Part shown: positions 18,167 through 26,813 of the stretch, piece by piece | Layout of the letters: each line of letters starts with the position of its first letter | Position numbering within the stretch: the stretch's first letter is position 1 | Source of the DNA: Limnohabitans radicicola | Lineage (GTDB): Bacteria > Pseudomonadota > Gammaproteobacteria > Burkholderiales > Burkholderiaceae_C | Assembly (NCBI RefSeq): GCF_014837235.1 | Contig: NZ_JACYFT010000002.1 | Coordinates: forward strand, 930,001-994,000 | Direction of reading: 5' to 3' | Length of the DNA stretch: 64,000 bases | Program-made: the position numbers and the translations under genes | The notes under the pieces: generated by a model | Seen by the model: only the letters and a program-made list of their open reading frames with translations | The model's database searches: none | Told to the model about the DNA's origin: nothing

Positions 18167-18805
18167 TCAAAGGCGCAGTTCAACCACCGGCAGCGTGACG
18201 CTGCTGGCGTTGAGTTCTTCGTAATTGGCATTGAAGCTGTCGGTATCGAATCTCACCGGCACATCGAACTCGCCGCTCCAGGTGAGCACATCCGATGTGG
18301 TGGGGGGCGTGCTGCCCCAAAACGTCACCACGCCCGTGGTGGTGTCCAGCGAACATTGCCCGGACACCGGTCCGAAAGGCACCGTGACGCCGTTCTTCTG
18401 GATGACCACGGTGCCCGCGACGGGTTTGGTGATCTTGCGGGCGTAGGTGTTGGTGCCCAGTGCGTACTGCTTGTAGAGCTGCCCCGTAACCGTGCCATTG
18501 CCTCGCCCGCTGGTGTTGACGATGCCGCTACCAGTGCCCGAGACGGCGGTGTGGTCCTTCCAGTCCTTCCACCGAAAACCGTTGGCCATGCCAGCGGCAA
18601 TCAGGAACCAGGCGTGCAGCTGGTCAAGTTCAGCGTCCGTGCGCACACCGTTCATGGCATCCCAGTGGCGCAGCGCGTCCTGCCAGGTCTGGATGCGCTG
18701 CTCGCGCCCGCTGGCCGTTTGCACGACCTGGGTCTTCCAAACCGGACCGCCCGAGGAGTGGTAGCTGATGTTGGCGGGAAATCTTGGGGATTCGATGAAG
18801 GCCAT
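18167..18805 (-). CDS. DUF2460 distal tail protein (GTA-like)
   Basis: The 212-aa protein begins MAFIESPRFPANISYHSSGGP and has the DUF2460 core (WDAMNGVRTDAELDQLHAWF, then GFRWKDWKDH). In gene transfer agents this family forms the distal tail ring at the end of the tube. It follows the tape-measure gene by 12 bp, the expected position. A variable beta-rich insertion occupies residues about 85-150. Confidence 0.9.
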   Translation of the reverse strand: MAFIESPRFPANISYHSSGGPVWKTQVVQTASGREQRIQTWQDALRHWDAMNGVRTDAELDQLHAWFLIAAGMANGFRWKDWKDHTAVSGTGSGIVNTSGRGNGTVTGQLYKQYALGTNTYARKITKPVAGTVVIQKNGVTVPFGPVSGQCSLDTTTGVVTFWGSTPPTTSDVLTWSGEFDVPVRFDTDSFNANYEELNASSVTLPVVELRL

Positions 18806-18817
18806 GAATTCCTCGCC

Positions 18818-21376
18818 TCAATAGCTTCTGCGCAGGGCGCGCTGCACACGCATGCCGATCTGGCTGGCAGCCTGATCAATGGTGCGCAGGTCAGTGCCGC
18901 TGGCGAAGTGGTTGTTGATCACGATGCTGGAGCCCCCCATGCTGCCCAGACGGTTGTTGGGCACGATCGAGCCCGAGCCACCCGGAACAAACACCTCAGG
19001 ACCCCGCTCGCCCACCAGGTAGGCCTGGTTCGGGTAGACATCGCCACCGCCAGCGCGCGCGGGCAGGGACAAGAAATTGGCTGGGGCAGTGAGTCCCGTG
19101 CCCAGACTGGCCGTGGCGGCCACCGGGGTGCTCGCACCTTCCCCCATCAGTCCCCCGATCACGCTGGTGAAGATGCCGCCCAATCCGCTGCCCGCGTTGC
19201 CAAACGCGCCTGCCTGACCGAACAGGCTTTGCGCGAGGTTCTGCGCCACGATGCGGGTGATCGCCTGCTCGATGCCCTTGGCCATGTCCAGGAACGCGTC
19301 CTTGAAAGACTTAGCACCACTGACCAGATCCGTGAAGAAGTTGGTCAGGTTGTCCTCGAAGATCAGGCGGAACTTGCTGCCCACCATATCGGCCGAAGCG
19401 GCGAGCTGCTCGATCTTGGCTCTGAACGCTTCCACGTTCACCACCATGCGCGGATCGCCTGAAGCTTGCGCCACGGCCATCATCTGATCGGCAATCCCAG
19501 CCAACTGGATGGCCGCGTTGGTGCGCGCCACCGAGAGCTTGGCCATCGATTCGAGTTCGGTGATGGCGCCAGACTGACGCTGCGCGGCAACCCGGGTCTC
19601 CGTGGCGCCCAACTGCTCCTCAATCGCTGAGGACTTGAGGTTGAGCTCGGACATAGCTGCGCGCGCGTTTTGCATCTTCTCGACCTGATCGAGCATGGCC
19701 AGGCCCCCAGCATTGCCTTCCACCGTGAGGCGCTGGCGAAACTGCCGGTTTTGCAGGGCGCTCTGGCGCTTGCCGGCTTCGGCCAGGTTCCCCTGCATCT
19801 CCAACAGCCGGATGTTCAGGCGCTCAACCTCATCGTTGTAGGCCTTGGTGGCCTTGGCCTGGTCCAGCGTGAGCAAGATGGACTTAGCCTGGGTGTCGGA
19901 GACCATCGAGCGCGAGCGCTCCTGGATGTCATCAATGCGGTTTTGCGCCTCCACCCGGGCCTTGGCATCGCTCACCTTGGCCTGGTAGGCCTTGAGCGCG
20001 GCAACTTCCTGGTCATAGATGGCCAGGGTGTTCTTGAGGTTCTCCTCGGCCGCCACCTGCCGGCCCGCGAAGTAGTCGGCAATGGACATCAGGTCCTCGC
20101 CGTAGGCTCGGCTCAGGAACTGTTCGCGGGTTTGCAGCAGGCGCTGCTCTTCCTGAATCTGGCGATCGAGCAGTTTGAGCTGGCCATCGAGCTGCTTCTT
20201 GAACATCTCGTTGTCCCCGCCCAGGTTCAGGTTAGGCAGTGAAGGCCTCGGACCACTGGCGCCAGCCTTGCGAGCTTCCTCGAGCTGCTTTCTGAGGCGC
20301 TCAGAAAACAGGGGCCGGTTCCAGATGTCCTGCATGTCCTTGGACCAGGACTCGCCCACCACCTTGATTTGCGCAAGCCCCTCGCGGGCGGTCGCAAGGC
20401 CGCCCATGAAATCACCCGACAGCGCCTGCCCTGCCCCCTGCACCGCCAGCACCAGTCCCATGAACTGGGCAGCGGCGGCACCAATGGTTTTTCCCACCAT
20501 GTTGAAAACATCAGGCACCACGCTCAGCACGTCGATGAAATACGCCAGCGCCATGGCTGAGCGCTCGGCCCAGTCACGGATCGAGCCGTCCTTGGCCAGA
20601 CTCTCCACCGTGGCGCGCAGGCCATCGTTGGCGTTCTGGCTCTCCAGGATGGCTTTGGTGAAGGCGTTCAAGACCGGCACCAGCTCCAGGCCGATCTTCT
20701 TGAAGATGGCATCCGTGGAAGCTTTGAGGCGCACGAGGTTCTTCTCGTACTCATCGGCCATCTGGGCCTGCTCGGCCGTCACCTTGACCGAGAGCTTGCC
20801 GACTTCCACCAGGTCTTTCATGACGGGCAGCAGGTTGGCACCGGCGCGGCCAAGCAACTCCTGCGCCACGGCGGTCTTGCCCGCGCCATCCTGAAACCGG
20901 GCCATTTCGGTGGCGATGCGCACGAAAACCTCGTCGGGGCGCTGCGAGGCCAACTCCTTGGTGCTGATGCCCAGTGCCCCAAAGGCCAGACTGGTTTTGG
21001 AGCCGCCCTGCTGGGCGTCGAGCATCGCCTTGGAGAGCTTTTGCAGGCCCCCGGCCAGCATCTCGGTATCTGTGCCCGAGAGTTTGGCCACGGACGCCAG
21101 CGCCGAGAGGTTTTCCACCGTGGCGCCGGTGCGCTCGGAGAGTTGCTGCAAGCCAGCGGCCGAGCTGATCACGCCTTCGATCTTGCCCACCAGGGCGTCA
21201 AAGCTGGCAAAGGACGCGAGCCCCACCCCGAAGCTGGCCAGCGTGTTCTTGACGACCCCGAACTGGGTATCGATCCGCTTGGCCGTGTTCTGGGCCACCT
21301 GCTCGGCCCGCCCCAGATCACTCTGGAACTTGGCGACGTTGGCCGTCAGTTCGACAACGAGGGTACCTAAGGACAT
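18818..21376 (-). CDS. Tail tape measure protein
   Basis: The start is the ATG at 21376 (MSLGTLVVELTANVAKF), 1 bp after the stop of the GT chaperone frame; a TTG upstream is less likely. The 852-aa product has a tape-measure N-terminus, long helical stretches with coiled-coil character (about 350-600), hydrophobic patches near 230-290, and a C-terminal segment (GSSIVINNHF) typical of siphovirus tape measures. It sets tail length and is ejected during infection. It is preceded by G/GT chaperones, as expected. Confidence 0.92.
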   Translation of the reverse strand: MSLGTLVVELTANVAKFQSDLGRAEQVAQNTAKRIDTQFGVVKNTLASFGVGLASFASFDALVGKIEGVISSAAGLQQLSERTGATVENLSALASVAKLSGTDTEMLAGGLQKLSKAMLDAQQGGSKTSLAFGALGISTKELASQRPDEVFVRIATEMARFQDGAGKTAVAQELLGRAGANLLPVMKDLVEVGKLSVKVTAEQAQMADEYEKNLVRLKASTDAIFKKIGLELVPVLNAFTKAILESQNANDGLRATVESLAKDGSIRDWAERSAMALAYFIDVLSVVPDVFNMVGKTIGAAAAQFMGLVLAVQGAGQALSGDFMGGLATAREGLAQIKVVGESWSKDMQDIWNRPLFSERLRKQLEEARKAGASGPRPSLPNLNLGGDNEMFKKQLDGQLKLLDRQIQEEQRLLQTREQFLSRAYGEDLMSIADYFAGRQVAAEENLKNTLAIYDQEVAALKAYQAKVSDAKARVEAQNRIDDIQERSRSMVSDTQAKSILLTLDQAKATKAYNDEVERLNIRLLEMQGNLAEAGKRQSALQNRQFRQRLTVEGNAGGLAMLDQVEKMQNARAAMSELNLKSSAIEEQLGATETRVAAQRQSGAITELESMAKLSVARTNAAIQLAGIADQMMAVAQASGDPRMVVNVEAFRAKIEQLAASADMVGSKFRLIFEDNLTNFFTDLVSGAKSFKDAFLDMAKGIEQAITRIVAQNLAQSLFGQAGAFGNAGSGLGGIFTSVIGGLMGEGASTPVAATASLGTGLTAPANFLSLPARAGGGDVYPNQAYLVGERGPEVFVPGGSGSIVPNNRLGSMGGSSIVINNHFASGTDLRTIDQAASQIGMRVQRALRRSY

Positions 21377-21377
21377 A

Positions 21378-22075
21378 TCAGCTGGGCTTGACGCCAAAAA
21401 GGGCCTGACGGATCAGGTCGGACTGGGCTTTGGGGTCCTGCAGCAGCACGGGCTTGTCCTGCCGCTCGGGCGAGAACAGCATGTAGTCGCTGGGACGGTG
21501 GGGTTTCTTGGGTGGCGAGAGGCTGTGGTTGGCCACGGTGCTGCACACGAGGCCCATGCGCAGGTCGGCACGCGGATCACCGAATGGCTCAATCTGGTCA
21601 AAGGCGAGCCACTCGGTGAGTTCGCTGCTCTCGATCTCCGAGAGCAGTTGGGCAACCGTCTTGCCCAGCGCGAGGGCTAGGCGGAAATAGAACCGTCGCT
21701 CGGGCCGGGCGTGGAGTTTTTTATGGCGTCCTCCACCGCGTCGGGGGCCATGCCGTTAATGCGCTGGGCCACGCCGAAGATGCGGTCGATGGCGATGGCA
21801 CTCTTGCGGCCCAAGGCCACCAGGTCTTGCACGCCAAAGATCTGTTTGTCTTCTTCATCGACCACGGTGGCGGCCAGCAGCTTGGCGCGCAGGTTGTCCA
21901 TGTCGGGCACACGCTTGCCATCGACCACCTTCATGAGGGTGGCTTCAAATGCATCGCGCTCGGCACCGCTCAATGTGCGAATTCGCACACTGCCGCCCCA
22001 CTCGGGCACGGGCACGGTCTCAAAGCGCATGTCATGGCATTCGAGGATGTCGGCTTTGGAAAGGATCTTGGTCAT
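21378..22075 (-). CDS. Tail assembly chaperone GT (-1 frameshift fusion)
   Basis: A -1 slip at A-AAA-AAC (21722-21716) would join the first 120 residues of the G-like protein to a 112-residue extension ending at the TGA 21380-21378. The extension has no good start of its own and reads LHARPERRFYFRLALALGK, then SSELTEWLAFDQIEPFG, a typical DUF4035 / minor tail T sequence. The 232-aa fusion would act with G to guide tape-measure and tail-tube assembly and is absent from virions. The layout copies lambda G/GT. Frameshifting itself is inferred from sequence. Confidence 0.85.
21677..22075 (-). CDS. Tail assembly chaperone G-like protein
   Basis: The 132-aa zero-frame product begins MTKILSKADILE. 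Its body (ETVPVPEWGGSVRIRTLSG...DAFEATLMK) fits the phage tail assembly chaperone / DUF4376-like class found between tube and tape-measure genes. It ends 13 codons past the slippery site in the zero frame. It lies 2 bp after the tail tube gene. Both unshifted and shifted forms are probably needed in a fixed ratio. Confidence 0.8.
   Translation of the reverse strand: MTKILSKADILECHDMRFETVPVPEWGGSVRIRTLSGAERDAFEATLMKVVDGKRVPDMDNLRAKLLAATVVDEEDKQIFGVQDLVALGRKSAIAIDRIFGVAQRINGMAPDAVEDAIKNSTPGPSDGSISA
21716..21722 (-). promoter_or_regulatory. Programmed -1 frameshift slippery site A-AAA-AAC
   Basis: The heptamer AAAAAAC on the minus strand is in the right phase (codons ATA AAA AAC) of the G frame, and the -1 frame is open through the T-like extension. 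It is a strong X-XXY-YYZ slippery sequence for bacteria. Confidence 0.85.
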
Positions 22076-22077
22076 GT

Positions 22078-22710
22078 TCAGCTCCAGCTCACCGGTCCGG
22101 TGATTCGCACGTCCACAGTGCCGCGCACCACTTGATCGACGCCGCCTTGGCTGGGCACCTTCATGACGTAGCCATTCCAGGTGGCGGTGTGGGTGTCGGG
22201 CAGCACCAGCTTGAAAGCGGTTTGCACCTGACTGAGTTGGCGGGCCAGCAGAGCCAGTTGGCCGGCATCGCCGTGGTCCCAGTCGATCTCGAACGAGAGC
22301 TGGCCAAAGCGCGGGATGCCGGGGCGGATCTCTTCGGCGCTGGAACTCAGGTTGGTCACATCGATGATGTTGGCCGAACCGTCAAAGCCGGTGAAGGTGC
22401 GCACGTTGGCAATCGGCGTCCAGCTCACCGGGGTAGCCGTGCCACCCGTGGTGTAGGCCGCGCCGCCGGTGGTGTCCAGGTTGATGGCGAAGGTGTTGGT
22501 GGTGCGGTTGGTCACCACCCAGGTGCCGTTCACGGTGGTGGTGCCACCCACCCCTGCGATCGTGACCACATCGCCCAGTCCGAAGCCGTGGCCCGTACAG
22601 GTGAGGATAGTGGGGTTGCCCAGCGTGACGCCGGTGATGGTTTTGGCAGTGCCGGATCCGGTACCCAATGAGAGTACGGAGCCTTGTGCCGAGATGGCGG
22701 TTGAAGTCAT
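22078..22710 (-). CDS. Major tail tube protein
   Basis: The 210-aa protein is Thr/Gly/Val-rich and beta-prone, and sits directly before the tail assembly chaperones, the classic place for the tube subunit. The middle (about 30-85) is an inserted beta module with TVNGTWVVTNRTTNTFAI. The flanks carry the tube-like SAEEIRPGIPRFGQLSFEID. It polymerises into the siphovirus tail tube. A hairpin with a U-tract lies just before its GGAGATGAA site. Confidence 0.82.
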   Translation of the reverse strand: MTSTAISAQGSVLSLGTGSGTAKTITGVTLGNPTILTCTGHGFGLGDVVTIAGVGGTTTVNGTWVVTNRTTNTFAINLDTTGGAAYTTGGTATPVSWTPIANVRTFTGFDGSANIIDVTNLSSSAEEIRPGIPRFGQLSFEIDWDHGDAGQLALLARQLSQVQTAFKLVLPDTHTATWNGYVMKVPSQGGVDQVVRGTVDVRITGPVSWS

Positions 22711-22724
22711 TTCATCTCCATATG

Positions 22725-22744
22725 AAAAAACCGCCCGAAGGCGG
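22725..22744 (-). terminator. Hairpin plus U-tract just before the tail tube gene
   Basis: A 5-bp GC stem (22744-22740 with 22735-22731), extendable by one G-T pair and with a UUCG-type loop, is followed by six T residues on the minus strand, and then within 15 bp by the GGAG site and ATG of the tail tube gene. It could terminate, or protect the 5' end of a processed mRNA. Confidence 0.75.
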
Positions 22745-22767
22745 CACGTGAAAACCCAAGGTCTGGT

Positions 22768-23109
22768 TCAGGTGGACCAGATGGAATAGTCCAGAGAGAC
22801 CCTGTGCAATCGCACATCGATCTCGTAGAAATCCTGCTCGGAGAGTTGGACATTGGTGAACGCTGCACCCTGCATGGCCAGTCGCACACTGGCTGCGATC
22901 TGCTGCACGCTGGCGTATGTCTTGCCGTAGGCATCGATCTGCACGCGGGTGTTTTGCAGGTCCGAAGGGCCAAGCAGGTTGTTGTTGGTGACGCTCACCA
23001 CCCGCTGGTAGACGATGTAGGGCGCGACAGCATCCTGCGCGGCCAGGTTCGGGTAGCTGCGGCCAGCGACCAGAGGTGCGAGCACAGCCTGCAATTGCTC
23101 CTGTATCAC
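22768..23109 (-). CDS. DUF3168 tail completion/terminator protein
   Basis: This 113-aa protein fits the DUF3168 family: an N-terminal helix (MIQEQLQAVLAPLVAG), a PYIVYQRVVS strand and a QIDAYGKTYASVQQIAASV segment. The family caps the tail tube or joins it to the head in HK97-like phages. It overlaps the HK97 gp10-like gene by 4 bp and precedes the tube gene. Confidence 0.85.
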   Translation of the reverse strand: MIQEQLQAVLAPLVAGRSYPNLAAQDAVAPYIVYQRVVSVTNNNLLGPSDLQNTRVQIDAYGKTYASVQQIAASVRLAMQGAAFTNVQLSEQDFYEIDVRLHRVSLDYSIWST

Positions 23110-23591
23110 CTTTTGGCTCCACGCAATCCCGCTGCTTCTTCCGGGATGCGTTTGGCCAGGTACTGGGCAATGGCATCCACGGCGGCTTGTTTATTGGCCT
23201 CAAAGGCTGGGCGCAAGAAAGGCCGCGCACTCATCTTTACGGTGCCAAATTCCACCCAGCGCCAGTAGTAGGCGTCCTGGGAACGGTTGCCCTTCTTGCC
23301 CTGGTTGCGGTAGCGCTTGCCGCTGCGAACCCCGACGATGAAGGTCTGGCTGCTGACGGTCGAACGCTCGGGCACATGCTTGATCAGGATCGAGCGTTTG
23401 AGCGTGCCCGGCAGCGGATCACCGGGCGCCGGGGCCTGGGTAGAGACCGGCGCGCGGGCCTTGGCATCGTTGCGAATGATGGAGGCGCCCGCTGCTACGC
23501 TCTGGCGCAGGGCATTGCGTGCAATGCGCACAGGCAGTTCCTTCAGGGCATCGGAGAGCTCACGCAGGCCTTTGACATGTTCGAGTTCCAT
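23106..23591 (-). CDS. HK97 gp10-like head-tail protein
   Basis: The 161-aa protein fits the HK97-gp10-like family. It has a helical N-terminus (LRELSDALKELPVRIARNAL) and then AGASIIRNDAKARAPVST and the conserved YYWRWVEFGTVKMSARPFLRPAF. It is a minor head-tail joining or tail-terminator component. It lies 4 bp after the head-closure gene and overlaps the DUF3168 gene. Confidence 0.9.
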   Translation of the reverse strand: MELEHVKGLRELSDALKELPVRIARNALRQSVAAGASIIRNDAKARAPVSTQAPAPGDPLPGTLKRSILIKHVPERSTVSSQTFIVGVRSGKRYRNQGKKGNRSQDAYYWRWVEFGTVKMSARPFLRPAFEANKQAAVDAIAQYLAKRIPEEAAGLRGAKR

Positions 23592-23595
23592 GGCA

Positions 23596-23949
23596 TCAGC
23601 CTCCTTCGTTGGTGCCTTCAGTGACCATCAGGTGGATCAGCACGTTGGCTTCGTCCTCGTTCATGCTGGCCAGGATGTTGAAGACGCGGGTCTTGTAGAG
23701 CGCCCGCATGCCCGCCACCGCACGCGTGTCGGTGAGCGATGGTTGGTAACGGATCGTGAGGCGATGGGTGACCTCGGAGGCCACCTTCTGCGCCAGCTCC
23801 AGCTCACGACCGGACAAAGGCTGGATCGCTGACCAGATGGTCTGCACATCCACCCAGCCGGCATTGACCTCGCCAAAGGAATCCTGTGCGGCGTTCCTGC
23901 GCTGCAAGGTCACTCGCCGATTGAGTTCTCCGGTGCGCAGTCTGGTCAT
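23596..23949 (-). CDS. Phage head closure (head-tail adaptor) protein
   Basis: This 117-aa protein matches the phage head-tail joining family. The start MTRLRTGELNRRVTLQRR, then SFGEVNAGWVDVQTIWSAI and SGRELELAQKVAS are family hallmarks. It plugs or extends the portal after DNA packaging. It follows the connector gene by 13 bp. Confidence 0.92.
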   Translation of the reverse strand: MTRLRTGELNRRVTLQRRNAAQDSFGEVNAGWVDVQTIWSAIQPLSGRELELAQKVASEVTHRLTIRYQPSLTDTRAVAGMRALYKTRVFNILASMNEDEANVLIHLMVTEGTNEGG

Positions 23950-23962
23950 GTCACTGCTCCTT

Positions 23963-24586
23963 TCACACCGTCACCATCCTGTAGGGATCGAGCAGCCCAT
24001 CAATGAAGGGCAGCGGATCGATCTTGCCGCGCGCCATTGCCGCCACTTCCTCGCGGTTTTGGTAGAGGCTGCCAATGCGCAGCAGCATCCAGCTCTTGAG
24101 ACCCTCGGGCACGTTGGCTGCGCTGCCGTAGCCAGCATCAAAGGTCACCGAGACTGCCGCGATCTGCGGCAGCGGAATTGGCCAGATCTGACCGAACACG
24201 GGCGTGATGCGCGCAGGCTCGCAGGCCAGATCGGCGATGTAGTTGGCCGCTGGCATGGTTTGCGGGGTGCGGTTCATGTCCAGATAGTCGATCGAGACAA
24301 TGGTCTGCACGGGTGCCTTGGGTATCAGGATCGCGTGCCCCGGCAGCGTGAACGGCCTGCCAGCAGGCACCCCCATCAGGGATGGCCCGGGAAAGCTGTC
24401 CAGGATGTACTTCCAGCGCGCCGTGACCAACTGCCGCCCCGTGATGGTCTCGGCCGCCAGCCTGGCTGAGCGGATGAGCGCCATGATGAGGGCGTCGTCA
24501 TCGCTGAAATCCACCCGAAGATGGAGCCGGGCCTCGGCCAGAGACACCGGCTCCTCGGTGGGCGCCGTGACAAGCTGCAGCGGCAT
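23963..24586 (-). CDS. Head-tail connector protein (phiE125 gp8 family)
   Basis: The 207-aa product begins MPLQLVTAPTEEPVSLAEAR and continues HLRVDFSDDDALIMALIRSA, the signature of the phiE125 gp8 / DNA-packaging connector family. The C-terminal half is a beta region with a conserved VTFDAGYG turn and a helix with SLYQNREEV. It forms the ring below the portal. Neighbours are the head-closure gene and a small gene of unknown function. Confidence 0.9.
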   Translation of the reverse strand: MPLQLVTAPTEEPVSLAEARLHLRVDFSDDDALIMALIRSARLAAETITGRQLVTARWKYILDSFPGPSLMGVPAGRPFTLPGHAILIPKAPVQTIVSIDYLDMNRTPQTMPAANYIADLACEPARITPVFGQIWPIPLPQIAAVSVTFDAGYGSAANVPEGLKSWMLLRIGSLYQNREEVAAMARGKIDPLPFIDGLLDPYRMVTV

Positions 24587-24591
24587 GAGGC

Positions 24592-24846
24592 TCAGGCCTC
24601 AGTTGTGGTGGTTGCGGCTTCCTCAGCTGGAGGGACTGGAGATTCAGCCTTGGCAGCGCTCTTGACCTGGGCAGCCGCTTTGGCCTGCTTCAAGGTTTCG
24701 ACCTGCACGAGCTGCGCAAACCCTGCTTGCACCTGACTGGCCGTTTCATCGTCATACGGGTAGGTTTGACCCTGCGCGTACTTGATGAAACGGTTGCCGC
24801 TGCCATCGACTGCAAAGAAGTCCACCAGAAACTGGACAGCTTTCAT
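24592..24846 (-). CDS. Small phage head-region protein, unknown function
   Basis: The 84-aa product begins MKAVQFLVDFFAVDGSGNRF and has a KYAQGQTYPYDDETA segment. A Lys/Ala helical stretch and a low-complexity tail (PAEEAATTTTEA) follow. Such small proteins are common between capsid and connector genes in HK97-like phages, but no function is known to me. It has neighbours within 11 bp on both sides. Confidence 0.7.
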   Translation of the reverse strand: MKAVQFLVDFFAVDGSGNRFIKYAQGQTYPYDDETASQVQAGFAQLVQVETLKQAKAAAQVKSAAKAESPVPPAEEAATTTTEA

Positions 24847-24857
24847 GGCAGCGCTCC

Positions 24858-25307
24858 TCAGACGATCTGCGAGACCGCAGCCTGGTTGCTGGCGTCCGCA
24901 CTGGCGTAGCGCGGGTTCAGGCCCATAAGCTGGGCGCAGGTCTGGCTGGCAGCCACGCCCACAGTCAGGCTCAGGCGCACATAGGCAAAGCCATTGGCCG
25001 TGTCCAGCTCAACCGGGCGCAGGTTGATGAGCGCCTGCTTGTTGGAGCCACCGCCCACCTGCGTGAGCTGGGTGATGGCCTTGCCAGCCACGTCCTTGGC
25101 CGAGGTGCCCGAGGCGTCCACGGCCTGCTCGAACTTGGCATCCACCGTGCCATTGACCCCCAGATCCCCGGTCTGGATCAGCGCCATGAGGGTGTGGTGG
25201 CTGCCAGCCTGGACCCAGCCCGTGGTGACCGTGCCTGTTGCCTGGCTGGCCGGATCGATCGTGGCCAGAAGCGACAGCATCTCGCTGCCTTTTGCGTTTG
25301 GAAACAT
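24858..25307 (-). CDS. Putative capsid-associated protein
   Basis: The start is MFPNAKGSEMLSLLAT at 25307, with CAGGAGAA upstream; the longer frame is a shadow of the capsid gene. The 149-aa protein is Ala/Val/Thr-rich, with a beta-type core (TGTVTTGWVQAGSHHTLMAL and NGFAYVRLSLTVGVA). It directly follows the major capsid gene, where decoration or minor capsid proteins are often encoded. The role is inferred from position. Confidence 0.7.
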   Translation of the reverse strand: MFPNAKGSEMLSLLATIDPASQATGTVTTGWVQAGSHHTLMALIQTGDLGVNGTVDAKFEQAVDASGTSAKDVAGKAITQLTQVGGGSNKQALINLRPVELDTANGFAYVRLSLTVGVAASQTCAQLMGLNPRYASADASNQAAVSQIV

Positions 25308-25351
25308 GAAGATTCTCCTGAGTGAAAGTAGTCGCATCGAACCGGGGCCGA

Positions 25352-26695
25352 TCAACGCGCGCCCAGTTGCACGAAGGGCGAGAGGGTCGTGCTGCCCTTG
25401 GCGGGCGTGATGGGCGCGGCAATCTTGGATTGACCGTCCATGCGGAAGGTGGTTCGGAAAGCTGTCAGGTCCGCATCGAAGTACAGGTGCATGGACGTTG
25501 CCGTCTGCATGCCGCCCGCCTTGGTGATGGTCTGGTAGTAGGACAGGTCGGCCAGCAGCACATCGCCTGCAGAGGAGAAGGTATTGGCGTGCTGGGACAC
25601 GAACACCGGGCGACCCAGCAGCGTGCCGTAGGGCGAGGCCTGGATGCCACCCACGTTCAGACCCATTGGCAGGTAGATCGGGTAGTTGCCCAGCGTCAGC
25701 GTGAAGAGCGCCGGCAGCACATCGTTGTTGACGATCCACACCGACTTGGCAAAGGAGCCCGGCGGCAGGCGCGAGATCATCTTGGCCAGGTTCTGTGCCA
25801 TGAGCGTCTGCGCGGCTTGACCCGATTCCTTGGCCACCGTGACGGTGGTGGCTGCGTTCATGCAACCCATCGGCACACCCGTGCCTGCACCAAAGAGGAT
25901 CGACTCATTCGACTTCCAGCGGATGGAGGTGGCGATCTTGTCGGGCAGGTAGGTGGACAGGGCGTTGGTGTCGTCCAGCAACTCATCGGTCACCGGCACC
26001 AGGGCCATGAGCTTTTTAAGGCGCAGGGTGGACAGGCCCAGCACCGGCTTGGTGCTCACCGCAGGGGTGGCTTCACCTTGCCAGTAGGCCCGGATACCGT
26101 TGCTGCCCCAAGGCGTGGTCTCGTCCTTGGGGAACGCCATGGTGTTGCCGGTGATCTCGACGTTGTCGGTCAGCGGCAGCAGCGAGTCCTCGCCCAGCGA
26201 GAGCTGGAAGATTTCCTGCGAGAACTGGGGCGGCACCAGGAAACCACCGTCCTGGGCCGAGCCCTCGTTGCCAAAGCTGGCGGGCACTGTAGCGCCACGG
26301 CCAGAGCCCACCAGCAAACGCTCATCAAGCGAGCTGCCGGGGTTTTGCGCCTGACGCACGGTCTTGAGGAATTCGCCCACGCTCTTGAAGCCGTGGCGGG
26401 GGTCGGACTCGATGTTCTCCGAGACGGTGATGACCGAGCTGGCGGCGCTGGCTACGCTGGGCATGCTCTGGGGGAGCTGCGCCACACGGGCCATCTGCGC
26501 CTCTTCGGCGATCAGGGCTGCCTCACGGTCGATGGCGGCCGAGGCGGCCTCGATCTTGGCCTTGAGGGCTTCGAAGGCGCTGAGCTCTTCATCGGTGATG
26601 TCGCGCTCCTCAGCAGCGGCAATGTCGGTCAGGGAACGGGCGTCCTTGACCAGGGCGGATTTGCGAGCCTGAAGCTCACGGAGTTGCTTACTCAT
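25352..26695 (-). CDS. HK97-fold major capsid protein
   Basis: The start is MSKQLRELQARKSALV at 26695, with GGAG upstream. The 447-aa product has an N-terminal charged coiled coil (about 1-95, a delta/scaffold-like domain) that would be removed by the prohead protease. The HK97 capsid body follows, with FLVPPQFSQEIFQLS, the MVPVTDELLDD-like stretch ALVPVTDELLDD, and GTGVPMGCMN. It forms the capsid shell. It is preceded by the protease and portal in the standard order. Confidence 0.93.
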   Translation of the reverse strand: MSKQLRELQARKSALVKDARSLTDIAAAEERDITDEELSAFEALKAKIEAASAAIDREAALIAEEAQMARVAQLPQSMPSVASAASSVITVSENIESDPRHGFKSVGEFLKTVRQAQNPGSSLDERLLVGSGRGATVPASFGNEGSAQDGGFLVPPQFSQEIFQLSLGEDSLLPLTDNVEITGNTMAFPKDETTPWGSNGIRAYWQGEATPAVSTKPVLGLSTLRLKKLMALVPVTDELLDDTNALSTYLPDKIATSIRWKSNESILFGAGTGVPMGCMNAATTVTVAKESGQAAQTLMAQNLAKMISRLPPGSFAKSVWIVNNDVLPALFTLTLGNYPIYLPMGLNVGGIQASPYGTLLGRPVFVSQHANTFSSAGDVLLADLSYYQTITKAGGMQTATSMHLYFDADLTAFRTTFRMDGQSKIAAPITPAKGSTTLSPFVQLGAR

Positions 26696-26711
26696 TGGGA
26701 TTTCTCCAAAT

Positions 26712-26744
26712 AAAAAGCCGCCCAGGCGAAATGCACAGGGCGGC
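26712..26744 (-). terminator. Hairpin plus U-tract just before the capsid gene
   Basis: On the minus strand a 7-bp stem GCCGCCC/GGGCGGC (26744-26738 with 26723-26717, 14-nt loop) is followed by TTTTT and then by the GGAG site and ATG of the capsid gene 17 bp further on. It may be a partial terminator or an mRNA 5'-end stabiliser. Confidence 0.75.
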
Positions 26745-26813
26745 GGTTGGGATACGACCAACGGGTCGCAGGCTGTTGCAGCCCTCAAAGGAGGACTGCT
26801 GAAACGGGTTGGA

